Positions 14,414 to 27,460 of a stretch of 64,000 bases of DNA are shown here, piece by piece; positions within the stretch are counted from its first letter, which is position 1, and each line of letters begins with the position of its first letter. The translations under genes were made by a program, and so were the position numbers. The DNA is from Sinonovacula constricta (lineage: Eukaryota; Mollusca; Bivalvia; Cardiida; Solecurtidae): contig CM017563.1 of assembly GCA_007844125.1 (NCBI GenBank), positions 39,553,749 through 39,617,748 of the forward strand, written 5' to 3'. The notes beneath the pieces were generated by a model, which worked only from the letters and a program-made list of their open reading frames with translations, was not told the origin of the DNA and searched no databases.

Positions 14414-15250
14414 ATAAATTAAATCTGATTCAAATTGTAGTATGATCAATATTTATGTACTAATGATTATATATCTGAAACACGACATATCTTAAAAAAA
14501 AGAATAAATGACCCTTGTGAAGTTTTAGTGCAAACTAATATTCATATATTTTAAAATAATTTGTAACACGTGTTATTTTTTACACTGCTTAATCGTTGCC
14601 TTGCTCAGATACAAAGTAGATTTTTTTGTAAATTAAATGTTGCATATATCTTTGCAAAAAGACACATGCCATGAACTAAACTTCTTTAATGACAATGAAA
14701 TTTATCAAATTGTGTGCAATGAAAATGTAATTTATCTTTAATGACACATCAATGCATTTGTATTGTGATGGCAGAATGTGGTGGCATGGTTTGTGTGAAC
14801 TCTGTCATTGTACTATCCTTGTTGAAATCTGAAGGGAAAAGTGTGTAAATATGTCATATATTTAAGTGTGATTTTCAAGTTAAGACAATAAATGAACTTG
14901 TACCAATCAGGGCTGATTTAATATTTAATAAATAATTAAAACATTGATGATGACAAAATGAATAAAAGTGAACGAGTACATGACCCTCTAATATGATTTA
15001 GCTGTACACGTTTACATCAAAGGTCGTTGCATGAAGATGGTGATTTGAAACTATGAACATTTTGAAACAATAGCATGATTGTTTACAGTTTGTTGTAATA
15101 CAGTAGGAATACATGTATAAAACGAACTCTTTAAAGGAATGGATATGTTTCTAAGGAGAAATTGCAACAAATGTCTCACACTATTAGCTGGTGCCACTAC
15201 GGTTATATAGTGAAGCACATACATACTGTATTTTAACTAAAGATTACCTG

Positions 15251-15272
15251 ATATACCCATACATGGGTATAT
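15251..15272. other. Near-perfect 22-bp palindrome
   Basis: ATATACCCAT and its mirror ATGGGTATAT flank a two-base centre. No gene lies next to it, so a function cannot be assigned. Confidence 0.5.
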
Positions 15273-15768
15273 AACGTGTAATGGAATAAGCAAACATGTT
15301 TTACTACAAATCTAACAAAATATCTTCATCAATCTTTTGCAAAGATATGTCATTTTACGCCCTCAACTTCAAGGTACATGGTGTTGTTCTAGACACATCC
15401 GAGTATTATCAAAGACCTCATTCTTGAATTTCTTCTACATCTGAAAAAAAGAACAAAATAAAACTATTTAAATCTAATAAGTTGATATTTTTACAATGTA
15501 TGCTTGTTCGGAGTATTTAGAAAGCATTTGTTACAACGCTAGTATTTATCGTTTATAATGTTGCCTATATTTACATAAATCGAGTACATTTGTTTACATT
15601 TCGTCACGATAAAGGAGGTATATTTAATTTAAGGCTTACTCAACGTTGGTAAAAGGAGCGTTGCAACTCATGTATTATTTGTTGAAAAATCCTTTCTTAG
15701 GCAATCGATGGAATGAGTCAACTGTTATTAGATTTTACCGATCATGATTGTGCAAATCAAACTGTCGA

Positions 15769-15893
15769 GATACCCCATATAAATCCCATTCTTAATTATT
15801 TAAGAAGGAAAATACCCCATATATAGGCCGTTCTTAATTATTTAAGAAGGCAAATACCCCATATATATCTCGTTCTTAATTATTTAAGATGGA
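15769..15893. repeat. 42-bp tandem repeat, three copies
   Basis: TACCCCATATA recurs at 15771, 15813 and 15855, each followed by CTTAATTATTTAAGA(A/T)GG. Block B has one unit near 39.77-39.83 kb and block C one partial unit near 51.94 kb. The array therefore expanded only in block A. Confidence 0.85.
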
Positions 15894-17029
15894 AAAAAAC
15901 ATATAACGCATTTGCTTTTTATAAAAAATCTGTGTTCATTTTGAGACTGAATATTATTTGTGCTTTTTAATATCTTCTGGGTAAACTTTGTAGGTACTGT
16001 TTCTGATGATTTGGAGTTTTGGCAAAAGACAATGAGCGCACATTCTGAGTTTTATTGTTATGTTTACATTAAAGGCTTTCCATTTCAAATATAGCTTATA
16101 AGATGGAGAAGAACAACGTTGTCGCGAAGCGTGAAACTCGTTGTTGCATGATTTGTTATGGATTTTCTTTTTTGTGGAACGATTAAGAAAATCAATCTGC
16201 TCTACTAATTTAATGTCACATTCAGGCTCCCCATTGACACGGATTTAGTTTCCGTTGATAACTGAATCCATAATTTCCTTTAAATAATAAATAGTGTTAC
16301 GATTTGATATTTTGGAGACATCTGTTATCATTTAGATGAAATACATGCTAGCAATGCGTCATAATTACGATTATTGTTTGAATGATCATAATTATCAAGT
16401 TTTAATGTTAGATAACATTACTATTACATGTTTATACAGATTCAGTAAATTTCATCCCCCCAATACAAAATTGCTAATTATGAAATTTCAGAGGTACAAC
16501 CATATTAGTTATATACTTTATCGTTTATGCTGTGACCATTTACTATATATTTATGAGAGAAAGTTCCTAAAAGCGATCTGAAACATGTTCCCTTGTATTA
16601 CCTTAGAACATTTGTACAACAAAATACAAAATACAAAAATCATCAACGTTTAGATGAAATTCCTTTTCAAGACAGACGTCTATCTGAATATACGGATTTA
16701 AATTGAGTAATTCAAATAAGATTTGTAGTAAAAGATGTGTTTGTCCGTTAACACACTAAGGTTATGTGCTACTATACTGTGTCCAGCGAAGTACATATTA
16801 GTTAGCATGTGGCATATTCGCAAGATTACTTGTGTTTGGTTAACAGCAATATGATGTTGTTTATTAAGATTTTTGGAATGTTGGGCATCTTGAAGTTGGG
16901 ATTGCAATTTTACCTTTTAAAGAATGTCTCTTTATACGCACATGTGTACATTGATATTGTGAGTATCTACATCGACCCAGTTTTCCATGTTCAATAAGCT
17001 TGACTTAGGTGCAGAACATGTAATGGCGA

Positions 17030-17205
17030 TTGTTTTCCTAGACCATTAGTCTCCATTCCTGCACGTCTCATCTTGTTATCGATAATTGCACAGCAACAGT
17101 CAAGTGATGCTGAAGAAGTTGTCTGAAGCAAGTATGTTCAGTCTTGCGAGGTCTGCAGCCATGAAAGCAGCAATCCAAACATGAAGTAGTGTGTAGAGTT
17201 TAGTG
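17030..17205 (+). repeat. Conserved patch 1, block A copy
   Basis: It shares GACCATTAGTCTC, TCTTGTTATCGATAATTG, AGTCAAGTGATG, GTTCAGTCTTGCGAGGTCTG and GTGTGTAGA with 53028-53200, with few indels. The minus strand carries a 63-base frame (17100-17162) of the same length as in C. Confidence 0.85.
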
Positions 17206-18289
17206 TTTTTAGCAACGAAATGCTTGCAATAGATTTTATAACGGCTATTGTCTTAATATGGACCGAGTGACAAATGTATTAAACACATATTAAAATACGC
17301 CAGGGTTTTAAAGATTACGACATTATATATTACAATGGTTTTAAATACGTTAAGGCGGAAATGGCTAGGCACCCAATACTGTAAATACGACACAGTTTTT
17401 CAAAGTGTCCTTGTGTTACCATCGATTCTTTTCCTTCAACAATATTACAAATAAAACATGAATTCAAAATTTAGATTGTTTGATAATAATGCTAAAGCAT
17501 AGATATAACTTAGAAACAGTAGAAGTTTGAATGATAAATTGCAATTTGTTGAACTATCCTTTGAAGAATGAATAAAACCTAAAATATGATATGCTAATTT
17601 TACACTATAAACATGTATCCTAAACAAATGTTTGGGTAATTACAGGAAAAAAGATTGATTCTGGTACAGGTAAGAAAATAACACCGAACTAAGCATTATT
17701 TGTGGTATAGCAAGTATGATACGTCGATGTACCAATTTATAGTAAGTGTTGTTGAGAAATAGTATATTCTTATATTAACATTTTTTCTATACTGCATATG
17801 ATCTGTATTTTAACATGTTTACATATTTTTTGGCCCAACACAATGAAAAGATAATGGATATACTACAGATATCTTCTTTACCATGCTGAATTAAATAGAA
17901 GTATACACATCCATGTTTCTTGTGCTAACAGTTAATGCAATGCATTTTACATGCAACTAATTTAAATATTCAATTGTTTTGTGCCTTTATATTAAATTTT
18001 AATATAGGCTTTAATGTACTTTGTCATATTTTTGAATTAAATATATGTTTCTCGCATTTAATGAAATATTGAAATCAAAACAATCTTATATTTTCGATGA
18101 TATTGGAATGTATAAAATTTGATGTATTAGTACAGTACTATGTATCTCTACAATTACATTCCATTTAAATATTTGATAATTATTAATGTAAATGGCTTTA
18201 ACGTTATATAAACCCACTGTCAGTATAAAAAATATATTATTATTTTTAACCACATGTTCTTCCTAGCTCAAAATCAATGTAGTCGGAAT

Positions 18290-18415
18290 AACGTGCTTAA
18301 TCCTGCAATGTAATTTTTAACTGCAGATTTTATGTGCAACCGTCTTATATTTTAAGTTTAACAAGAAAGTTATCAGTTTTTGCCGGTGGCAAATGGTATT
18401 GTGAGCATAGGTTTT
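18290..18415 (+). repeat. Conserved patch 2, block A copy
   Basis: The order TAATCCTGCAATG, AACTGCAGA, TTTAACAAGAAAGT, TTGCCGGTGGC matches 45160-45285 and 56180-56315. Inverted copies lie near 5.5 and 54.6 kb. Confidence 0.75.
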
Positions 18416-19079
18416 AACTGCAATGCAGTACAATGACGTTGGATTCACCTTTATAATTATGTGGTACGCAAGTAGTATTGAAAAGAAAATTTAAGTTCGT
18501 ATTTGAACAATAGCATCGATGATGTCATTTACTGTTGACACTTGTTAACCTTCGCGAAAACCTGGGGTCAGAAAGATGTCAGTCAGAGTAAGCCTGCTGA
18601 TCATGCAGTTGAGACAGATTAGTGACCCTTTCCTATTCCACTGGAAACGGTGCGAGAATTGAACTGTATATAAACTAATTGGCGAGCTTCAGAAGACATG
18701 CGAGCAGCGGTAGCTTATGCTTACAACCGAAATCGAGCTGACATACATATAGCCATTAATTATAAACAAAAGTTCTTAATAACAAAATTGACTACAACGA
18801 GTTGTATGTTTTGCAAAACATATTTGAGCATAAAGATCAAATTCTATTCATATACAGGTATTAATAAAACATTTATAAACAATACATTTACCAAGAGGAA
18901 TGCTATTTTCGTATATATCTGATACAGTTTACATCATAAAAAGCCCACACTGTATCAATCTATTTATTCTTGTAAAGGGTTTCTACTCTAAGAATATATG
19001 ATAAAGACCTATGAGTATTGCAACATATACCAAAATTTAAAGAGGCACAGGGCAAATGTATTTCACATGATAGCTAATT

Positions 19080-19240
19080 GAAAAGTAAGAACAAATTTGT
19101 GATGAGTCATTAAACGAAAAGAACAAACCCTTGGAACGGTCATTTGGCAATATGGGCCGACTGGGGTGCTTAAACCGATTTTACAGAGCTCTAACCTCGC
19201 ACTCTCTGGTGGGTTTCTCAAATGCAAGCAATGAAATGAA
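19080..19240 (-). mobile_element. Retroelement 3'-tail fragment
   Basis: Minus-strand match to the tail module, containing AGTGCGAGGTT(A/G)GAGC, CGGTTTAAGCACCCCAGT and TGACCGTTCCAAGG. It lies antisense to block A, whereas the 3.2-kb copy is sense to block D', so the two are separate insertions. Confidence 0.75.
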
Positions 19241-20429
19241 AAACGATCTATTTGAATACAAAACGTCAAAGCGCGCTGATGTTTTCTTTGATAAGTTATG
19301 ACGAAAGTAGGCACGCCATTGAAAAAGGATGTCCACATAGTGTTTAGAAAAGAAAGGGGTATTATTTAGATTGTAGACATTACTTGTTGTGAGGGTACAT
19401 GTACTTGTAATCTAGGGAAATTTACCTAATGTAAAAAAGAAACACACGTGTCAGTTAAACGTTTTATATTGTTAGCAAAAGCAGATTAATACAAGAAGTA
19501 TCAACAAGAGAAACAGTCTTCAATAGAAATCATAATGCTATTTGTTTTTATAGCTAAAGTTCTGGTCTGGTACTGTAATTGGTATTTAACTTCACTCTAG
19601 ACGGATTGTGTGACAGTTTCTATTTCTTATGTGTGTGTTTTTATTGTTGTTTTAGTTGTTTTAGCAAAAGACAAAACATTCAAAACATTTCCCCTTTAAA
19701 GACTGGATAAACACATTTTAAGTGGCAAGTTTCTTTGTTTAAATGATACCTCCACAATTCTGTTCATATTCATATTTGCGACTACCATTTACTTCATGTG
19801 GTGGAAGTTCATAAACATATATGCGGCTCGGAGGCGGAAGACCTTTTCAAATGAACATTCTTGGTTCAACCGGCATTTTAACATACGCTGTAAAGGGGTT
19901 TACAATCTGAAAATGCTGCTATTACCGTTCGTCCACAAAAGTCTTTTGTAAACCACAAACGAACATCTTAATTGAGCATATTGGACCCTTTAAAATAAGA
20001 TATCAAGCCCAAAACTGCAGATGCACATCAAAATGATTTAAGAGAAATACTTAATTACAATGAAAACCTGTTTATACTTTTCTTTTTTTAAGTCGATGTA
20101 AATAAAGTAAACACTTTGACTTTACTATATGTTACGTCACAATGCGTGGATTAAATCAAATTTGAAGCACCGTGGACATCCACAATGCTTAAAACAAATT
20201 TTATAGTTAAACATTTAAGGTCAATTTGCCAATATGTTATTTACAGTAAGACATACACATTAGTTTGTTACGAAAGACGACATAATAATAAATATATTTA
20301 TCTCCCTTTTCCGTGGTTGGCTGGTTTAAAGAATGTATTTTAGTTATGTCTTACTGAAGAGATAAATTTCATTTTGGCAAAGGTGATAAGGTCTTCTTAG
20401 AAAAACAAAAATCGATTGAAAACGTTAAT

Positions 20430-20850
20430 ATTCCTTCAAAGAGGTAGATCTACGGTTTCCAACACAGTAAGGCATTAAAATTCAGAAGGCAATTTGAATT
20501 GTAAAAAATATTTATTAGGCAATTAACTCACCGGGTAATACGCTCACTGTTGACGAAACAACAAACTCGTTTATCGAATTGCGTTTTTACTCAAGAGCAC
20601 TATAATCAAGAAATCATAAAATTTAGTGTTCATGATTAAATTTTGATTAAAAACTAAAGCAACCGTTTATCGAAAGTACATGTTTACATCTTTATCAAGT
20701 TTATATGTATATATTGCTTAACATCGTTAGCATTTTGATGTTTCATATACATGTAATGATCTTGAACATATTTTTGTTTTAAATACAGCTAAACATCTTG
20801 CACATATTGCCATTCCAAATACAGTATACTGTCTTACTTTATCAATTATT
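20430..20850 (+). repeat. Conserved patch 3, block A copy
   Basis: A chain of GGTTTCC, AAGGCAATTTG, GGCAATTAACTCACC and, further on, TTGCCATTCCAAATACAGTAT is shared with 46.57-46.97 kb and 56.89-57.26 kb. The first part recurs near 2.77 kb (inverted) and 62.45-62.60 kb. Confidence 0.75.
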
Positions 20851-20949
20851 ATTTCTAACGACCTACTCATACAATGACCATCTAAAAGTCCATATAACAG
20901 AACGTTTTCCGTCAAACAAAATCAATATTCTTTGATCAATATTAAACGA

Positions 20950-22375
20950 TTCCAAACATTTAAAAGTAAGAGACAACTCGTTGAATATTTCTGTGCTCCC
21001 AGGCTATATATGACGTCTAAGGTATCGAATAACGACTAAGTATAACTCAAATATTACTTATTATTTTACGTATGGTTAATATTTTAAAAGTTAGGGATAG
21101 GGGGTGGTTGAGACTTGACTTCGAATTATTTAAGATTTTGTGTAAACATACGTATTCTCGATTTATTTAGATGTTGGGCTTCCGTACTGTCATTGTTTTC
21201 GTGTCGGACGTGGCATCGTCATATTCTGAACAAGGTGTATGGCGTACGTGTCTATTGCATTCGCTCGACATACAAAAAGGACAATTTGGAAAATTCTAAA
21301 ACGAAAACAACAACAACAAAATCACAAATAAACAAACAAAAAGCAAACAATAACAAAAAACAAAAAAGCACTGTAGACGGCTTGTCGAGTGCAGCCTTGT
21401 TAATCCTCTAAAAAGGAACACACATCAATACACCCTCGTTTTGATTGTTAGACACATGTACTTTTTTACTCATGTTTTGAGGATTTTAAGCATTTGTTAA
21501 TGCCTAATTAGATATAATTATTCAAATATACGAAGACCACTGATTGCATGGTACAATTAAACTTTTTTGTATCTTACGTTTAAGAAAATAATGGTGTGTT
21601 TCACATATTACTGGAATTGTACAATTTATGTTACCTTTACAATAATTCGAGCTCACTTTCCTGTTAAGATGTTTTTCAAACTCTGCATCATTTGGTGGTC
21701 TAAGTAATCAATTTTAACAAATCAAATTTGATGTGCTTTTGTCCGTGGAAATATGCTTTCGTAGTTCTTCTGTTAACTATAGGTCGTCGAGGTTCATATT
21801 AATGTGTTAATTCAAATGAATGTCGCGAGTATAAAAAGAAGTGTATTCATCAAAGGTGTATCTTTGTTTAAACAGTTTGTTTTTTTGCGGTACAAACGCA
21901 TGATATACTTAAGAATGTATTTTGTATACAGTTCCTGTTGACCGGAAAATAGACGACGACAAAAGCTGTATCCAAAACAAGACGTCGTACTCTTTCAAGC
22001 GATAGTCATAGTTTGGTAATTTATTTAAGGCATCAGCAAATTTAAGGCATCAGCAAAAAAGGTAATCCACAAACTATACCTAGTTATATTAAAATGCATG
22101 TGTATACATAAAATAAATACAGAATATTTGCAATAAAAATTAATTTTGAACTGTGTACAACAGAATTTTAAACTACTTATTCTAAAAGGTAAACCGGTTA
22201 CACTGTTAGTAGTCATTAGCATCCATACAATCTATTAACAACAACATTTGCAAGTCAATTCTCGAGTTAAAGATTATGCGTTTCCTTATATCTTTCTTTT
22301 ATTAAAGATGTACGTGTAGCTATCTATTTAACGATATATCTTTATATATATATTTTGTTTCTCAGTTAAATTAGT
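20950..22375. other. No gene seen; short direct repeat only
   Basis: The region is AT-rich. The 98-codon frame at 21115-21411 ends in Lys/Asn/Thr-rich low complexity and is not supported. A perfect 17-base unit (ATTTAAGGCATCAGCAA) is duplicated at 22023-22056. Confidence 0.55.
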
Positions 22376-22376
22376 A

Positions 22377-22527
<151 letters not shown>

Positions 22528-22629
22528 CTGAATTACTGAGACTGTTAGATGGCAATTACTTTAGAACTACTGTCCACATTTGGTACCACCTTATTCATCA
22601 TTCTTTGTGGTTAACATTCTGCAGTGGGT

Positions 22630-22750
22630 AAAACGCCCAAAGTCCTTAATCGATACCTGCCAGCATGACATGGCAGTTTCTAAGCATTTACCGATAACAA
22701 GATGATAGTAGTATGAAACGAGACTAACTGTCTAGACATGCGTTTCTTGC
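22630..22750 (-). repeat. Short inverted fragment of conserved patch 1
   Basis: The sequence GCATTTACCGATAACAAGATG, then GAAACGAGACTAA, parallels the minus strand of 53028-53090. The similarity fades on both sides, so this is a remnant and not a full block. A small hairpin, CTGCCA/TGGCAG, lies at 22657-22676. Confidence 0.6.
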
Positions 22751-24000
22751 TAGTGGTAGTATTCTCAACAAATAAGATCTTTTGTTTCTCAGTTAGATTA
22801 GCAAAACACGAGGCTTTATCTAAATTCTTTGGCTTATATCGTGTGAACAAAACAAAGCAATTTTCACATGTGATTTTTGAAAAAAAAATATTCTCAGGTC
22901 TGTGCTTCGGTCAACATAACGCAAAGAAAGGTGCTGTACTTTTCAAATGTCTAACATATTACAAAGAATTACTGTTAATAATAAGCGCCAAATAGATACG
23001 CTAGTGAAAAGTTATAAATTGAACATTCTACATTCGTAGTTATTCTTTATTATTATGGCTGCCTGTCACATGACAAGATTAACGGTTAGTTGTTTTGACT
23101 TAAATCAACAAAAGCTAAGACATGTTTTGAACGGGGCTTTGGTAACCACACCATAACAATATATGTGAGCTATTACTTTAAAGGTTTTTATGAATAATGT
23201 TTGATTTCGATATAAAAACACGTACATGTAACGACAAACATTAAACCTGAAAAGTAGAGAGCATTTTATGTCGTTGTTTAAAGTAGAAGTCATAAAACAT
23301 GATCCTAAAGTACAAGTTAAAATAGTTCTATCCTAATTCCTTTAATTCTTATACTAGTTTCTTTCACATGTAGTTTTCGGATACCAGCAAAATAATATAT
23401 AGAGAAACATACTCCAAATGTATATCATAAGATGCGCTATACCAGGGGTTAGTTAGCATATATAACAACATATTTTTTTTTACATTTTTTTTACCGGCGA
23501 CGAGGATTTATTTATCAAGTCACTTACAAATATAACCGGAAGAACACACTTTCACCGGTTGCTAATGACTCGGAAAATGGCTCCATTTACATCAGTCTTT
23601 GAAAAATGTGATGGACAACGGACTTGATTGCGTGCCGATCTCTCACTAAGCTCCCGAGTAGATGTTTTCCTTTCTAAACTGAAATTAACGCTTCAGGTGG
23701 TAATGTTGTCTTAGATATTGATCCAAAGGTAAACTGTACCAGTGACCAATATCGTTTCAATAAAAAGTGTATTTTTGTATCATTTTCGAGTTCCAATTTA
23801 CACAAGCTACAGGATATACTCTTACAAGAAACAAGATAATTTTCCATTTTTATGCGATAATCCGATTAAGATAGCACAATAAATGCATATCTATTTCAAT
23901 AATATTTTATTACATTAAGTGACTGAACAAGATGGTATCGTTTGGACTATAGTGCATAATATACCGATAATACACTATAAAGGCTTTTTGATGACAACCG
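22750..24000. other. No gene seen
   Basis: AT-rich DNA. The frames at 22738-22995 and 23105-23293 are short, have no recognisable domain and are not conserved elsewhere in the window. Confidence 0.5.
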
Positions 24001-24125
24001 TTTTTTTTTTGTCATCGGTCGTTGTTTTTTGTTTTTGCTAATGCCTCGTCTCTGGGTTTAAATTAACTTCACATTTATATTTACTTTATGTGTCTTTATC
24101 TTGTGGCAGTATTATTGTTTTATTC
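24000..24125 (+). mobile_element. Retroelement 3'-tail fragment, distal part
   Basis: GCCTCGTCTCTG followed by TTCACATTTATATTTACTTTATGTGTC parallels the element's ATGTCTCGTCTCTG and CACATTTACATTTACCTTGT at about 39635-39685. The GC-rich proximal half of the tail is missing or unrecognisable. Confidence 0.5.
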
Positions 24126-25160
24126 ATGTTTTATGTATATTATATGTTGCACTTGTATTAGCTTTTTGTTTTGTGCGAACAAATGAAAATAAAAATATAA
24201 GTAACATAGAAATGTTTTGCTGTTTTGACACATCGATAAATTGTCATACATCTCAAATTATCACCACTCTTGTCTGTAAGATTAAGGACATAACAAGTGA
24301 ATTTAGTTTTCATTATTTAAACAGAGAAAATTATACTCACTGTATTTAATGATTCACGCGAACTTGCGCGTTGCCAAAGGAAACGTTCACTTCTCAAATA
24401 CATGTGCCGATGATTCTTCATTTCGCTTTCTTAGTGTTTTCTGTCAGTAGCATTGGTTAAAGGCGCCATGAGAATTAATACTGACGTTGTTCAGAAAAAA
24501 ACAACATATATTTGTTAATGTGTTCTTGTCTTAAGGTATATGAGCCTAAAAAAGGGGTACTGGCTATAAGCTTGTAAAATATAAACCTTTCCTGTCTTTA
24601 TGTCACGATACAAAAAGGTGTTTATTTCATAATTATAAAGACAAAGCACTATGCCTACTTGCAGTATAAAGACACATATATAATCTTGCTAATGTCAGTC
24701 ATTATACAAACTCAACAACTTTGCGAAACCTGTGCCATTCCCTTTGCCTGTCTGCAAATAATTTACATACAGCTTGTATGCTAAATTGTTTTTGGTATTT
24801 TTGTTAATCGTATGCGAAGATACATGAAGAGCAATAATAAGAATTAAGTCATGTTTAATCATTCCTAATTTAGAGGCATCATTTTAGATAAATGGATACC
24901 CAAATATGTGGTTTAAGTTACAACTTAACAAATAATTCATTTAAAAAGGCCGCTTTCATAAGATGACAAAATGTATCAAACAGAGTGTTTTTCAGTAACG
25001 TGTATTTATACATCAAAAGAGGCAAAGGGTAATTTCAGCAAGTGTGTACGCTTCCGAGAGAGATCTTCTTTAGGCGTAAAGAACTTTATATTCGTGTAAG
25101 TGCATTTTGGTTTTCAATGGAAATTTCTAGAGCTAACACAGACATTTCGAAGAAGGTAAC
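24126..25160. other. No gene seen
   Basis: AT-rich DNA. The 82-codon frame at 24101-24349 begins inside a retroelement-tail remnant and has no recognisable domain. Confidence 0.5.
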
Positions 25161-25162
25161 GT

Positions 25163-25217
25163 CTAGTAGTATTAGTAGCATTAGTAGGAATAAGATAAAT
25201 AAGAAGAAGAAAAAGAA

Positions 25218-25249
<32 letters not shown>

Positions 25250-25280
25250 AGAATGGTGGTAGCAGTAGTAGCAGTAGGTT
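25163..25280. repeat. AGT / AAG / AGT trinucleotide tract
   Basis: An AGT/ATT-type tract (25163-25195) is followed by AAG repeats (25198-25254) and AGT/AGC units (25255-25280), all in one phase. The poly-Lys and poly-Phe frames over it are artefacts of the tract. Confidence 0.9.
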
Positions 25281-27155
25281 TACTACTTTTATGCACTGTA
25301 TGTACATATCATCTGGCCACGTCAAGTATTGTCTGGATAAATATGTTTATGTCTTGGCGGAAAACAAGCCTATACATATATCCTTAGGCAAACAAAAGTC
25401 GCAGTTCTGCACAAATCACTCCACCAGATGAATCTGAGAGATGACTGTCTGATGTGGAAAATTACCCAAAGAGTTTTGATTGTCATAAGGGGTCTTATTG
25501 CAACAGTGTTTGTTTATCTCTTATTTGAAACGTTTCTGTATATATTTTACATGTACTCTAGTTCATACATTTACACAATTGAACATCTTATCTATAAGTT
25601 TTAACAACACACGTAGTTATAATAGAACAAATAAATGTAATACAAAGACGTTGCTTAATGCAATGCTTTGTCTTCTCCATATAACACATATACCATGTTA
25701 TATGAAAACTAACTATTATTTGCATTCTGGAATTAATTAAATGAACGCACGGAATCTGAGGCATACAGAAGTAGGTGCATTGATCTCGTAAAAACCCTCA
25801 GGGCCACTGCCATCACCAGAATGCTCGTACAAACATAAAGCTGGAGACGGTTTTGAGTTAATTGTGTGCTTTTGATTTATTTTTACTCGTGTAATTGTGA
25901 AAACATTTGTATTAGTATTTATAATGTTTGATGTATTTATTTCATAATAACTTTAGATTAACAAATATAACTTCATATTTCATTAAAAGCCCATAAATCA
26001 TTCATATGAATCTTCGCAACTTTTTTAGGAATTTTTATTTCATACTTGCAAGCAAATGCAGTACAACGAAGGATTCCCAGGTTGTGACCGTCTGCAATTC
26101 ATTGTCTGATAAATTTTGTAATGTGGTCAGAAAAGTTATGAGACCCTTGATTTTCTTAAACTTGTATAAAACATTTCCATAAATTGCAGGATGGCTTATG
26201 CCTTTCTGAATTAGTGCTTTTATACTGTTATTATACTTTGAAGCCCTACTGTTCCGAATATGTCGATAATTTCTGTTACAAGAAAGATGCTCTTTTTATC
26301 TGTGTTCGAGGTCGGTAATGACCAGGGAAATGCACATGTTAACACACAAGGACCTTATATTCTGTTTATCAGTAGTTTTATACAAAGAAATTTATTATTA
26401 AACATTGTGGTTTCTTTTAACATTTGTTTATGAAATAATTTGCGGAAGTAAATTTAAAAAAGGGACGATTTTGAAGGAGACATCTTTTAAAAAAATGAAA
26501 GATAAATAAAGTGAAATTGTTCAATTTGCACTTGGCCAACGGCGAGAAGTTAATAGTTGGTGCAGCACCATTTAAAAAACTCAAACATTGCAATGAACGG
26601 GTAGGGCACCAACACAAATTAAGGTAAGTTTATACCACCTAATCGACTTTTGTTTTCTATTGTATTCCAATTGTGCATCAGTTATACTTTAGCGTCTAAC
26701 TTTCCCATATCAGAATTTCACTAACGCAAATGTCTTTTTCTTTGACAGGATCTCCGCTTCTAAGCAAAACTGTGTTTACAGACTGAACTAGGCATATACC
26801 ATAGCTTACAGCATGAAAGAAAGAAAGTACAAGTACAACAGAAAGATTTGATTCATTCCAGAATATTGTATATTGATTGCAACTCTCTTAAAACCAAGTT
26901 TCATACGACTTGTCAAGGAATGGAGCTTCAATTGTACCTTGAAATATTCATTTTAAAATATTCAGTTCTGATCCGAATGACAAGGTTATCAAGCTGGTGG
27001 TTGATTATTGAACCATGATGATTTCACCATCGCCGTATTATTATTTCGATTGAAAAAGATAAGACCTTGAGTGATGATTTTGATTTGCTTTTGGAATCTG
27101 AATCTGAATAATAATGGGATTTATGTTCTTTGTACTGTTTGTTTGTACAAGCGAA
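25281..27155. other. No gene seen
   Basis: AT-rich sequence without a copy of the repeat families. The open frames are under 81 codons and unremarkable. Confidence 0.5.
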
Positions 27156-27159
27156 TATA

Positions 27160-27460
27160 ATGTAGTAGTATAACTAGTAGTAGCAGTAATAGTAGTTATA
27201 ATAGTTGTTTGCTTTTGTTGCTGTTTTGGTAGCAGTAGTAATAATTATAGTACTGGCAGCAATAATAGTAGTACAATGTAGCAGTGTTTGTAGTAGTAGT
27301 AAAAGTTGAAGTAGCAGAAGTAACAGTGGCAGCAGTAGTATAGTACTAGTAGTAGTTGTTGTAGTAGTGGTAGTTTTAGTTTAAATAGCAGTCCTTTATA
27401 AGTGACACTATTAGCAATAGAAACAAATTTTGAAATAGTAGCAGCAGCAGTATTGATAAT
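27160..27460. repeat. Degenerate AGT/AGC trinucleotide tract
   Basis: Clusters of AGTAGTAGC, AGTAATAGT and GTAGTAGTAG are spread over 300 bases with frequent interruptions. This is an ageing microsatellite. Confidence 0.8.

Larger units (their letters stand above)
13093..20950 (+). repeat. Segmental repeat, direct block A
   Basis: Anchors shared with B, C and/or D' in order are 13.20 kb (GTTCCGGTGCTATAAT; B 33.80), 13.47 kb (GTGAAACTCATTAGACGTTT; B 34.08), 13.87 kb (GGGGAAACATT; B 34.54), 14.08 kb (B 34.88), 14.77 kb (GATGGCAGAATGTGGTGGCA; B 35.43), 15.66 kb (B 37.78, C 51.80), 16.21 kb (B 40.15, C 52.21), 16.35 kb (B 40.24), 17.03-17.20 kb, 18.30 kb, 19.42 kb (B 45.90) and 20.43-20.85 kb. 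It is the most compact copy. A tail fragment at 19.1 kb and a (TA)n at 14.3 kb interrupt it. Confidence 0.85.

Noticed and set aside
25042..25431. A 129-codon frame with a poly-Lys centre.
   Set aside because: The centre is an AAG microsatellite and both flanks are short, unrecognisable and without splice context.
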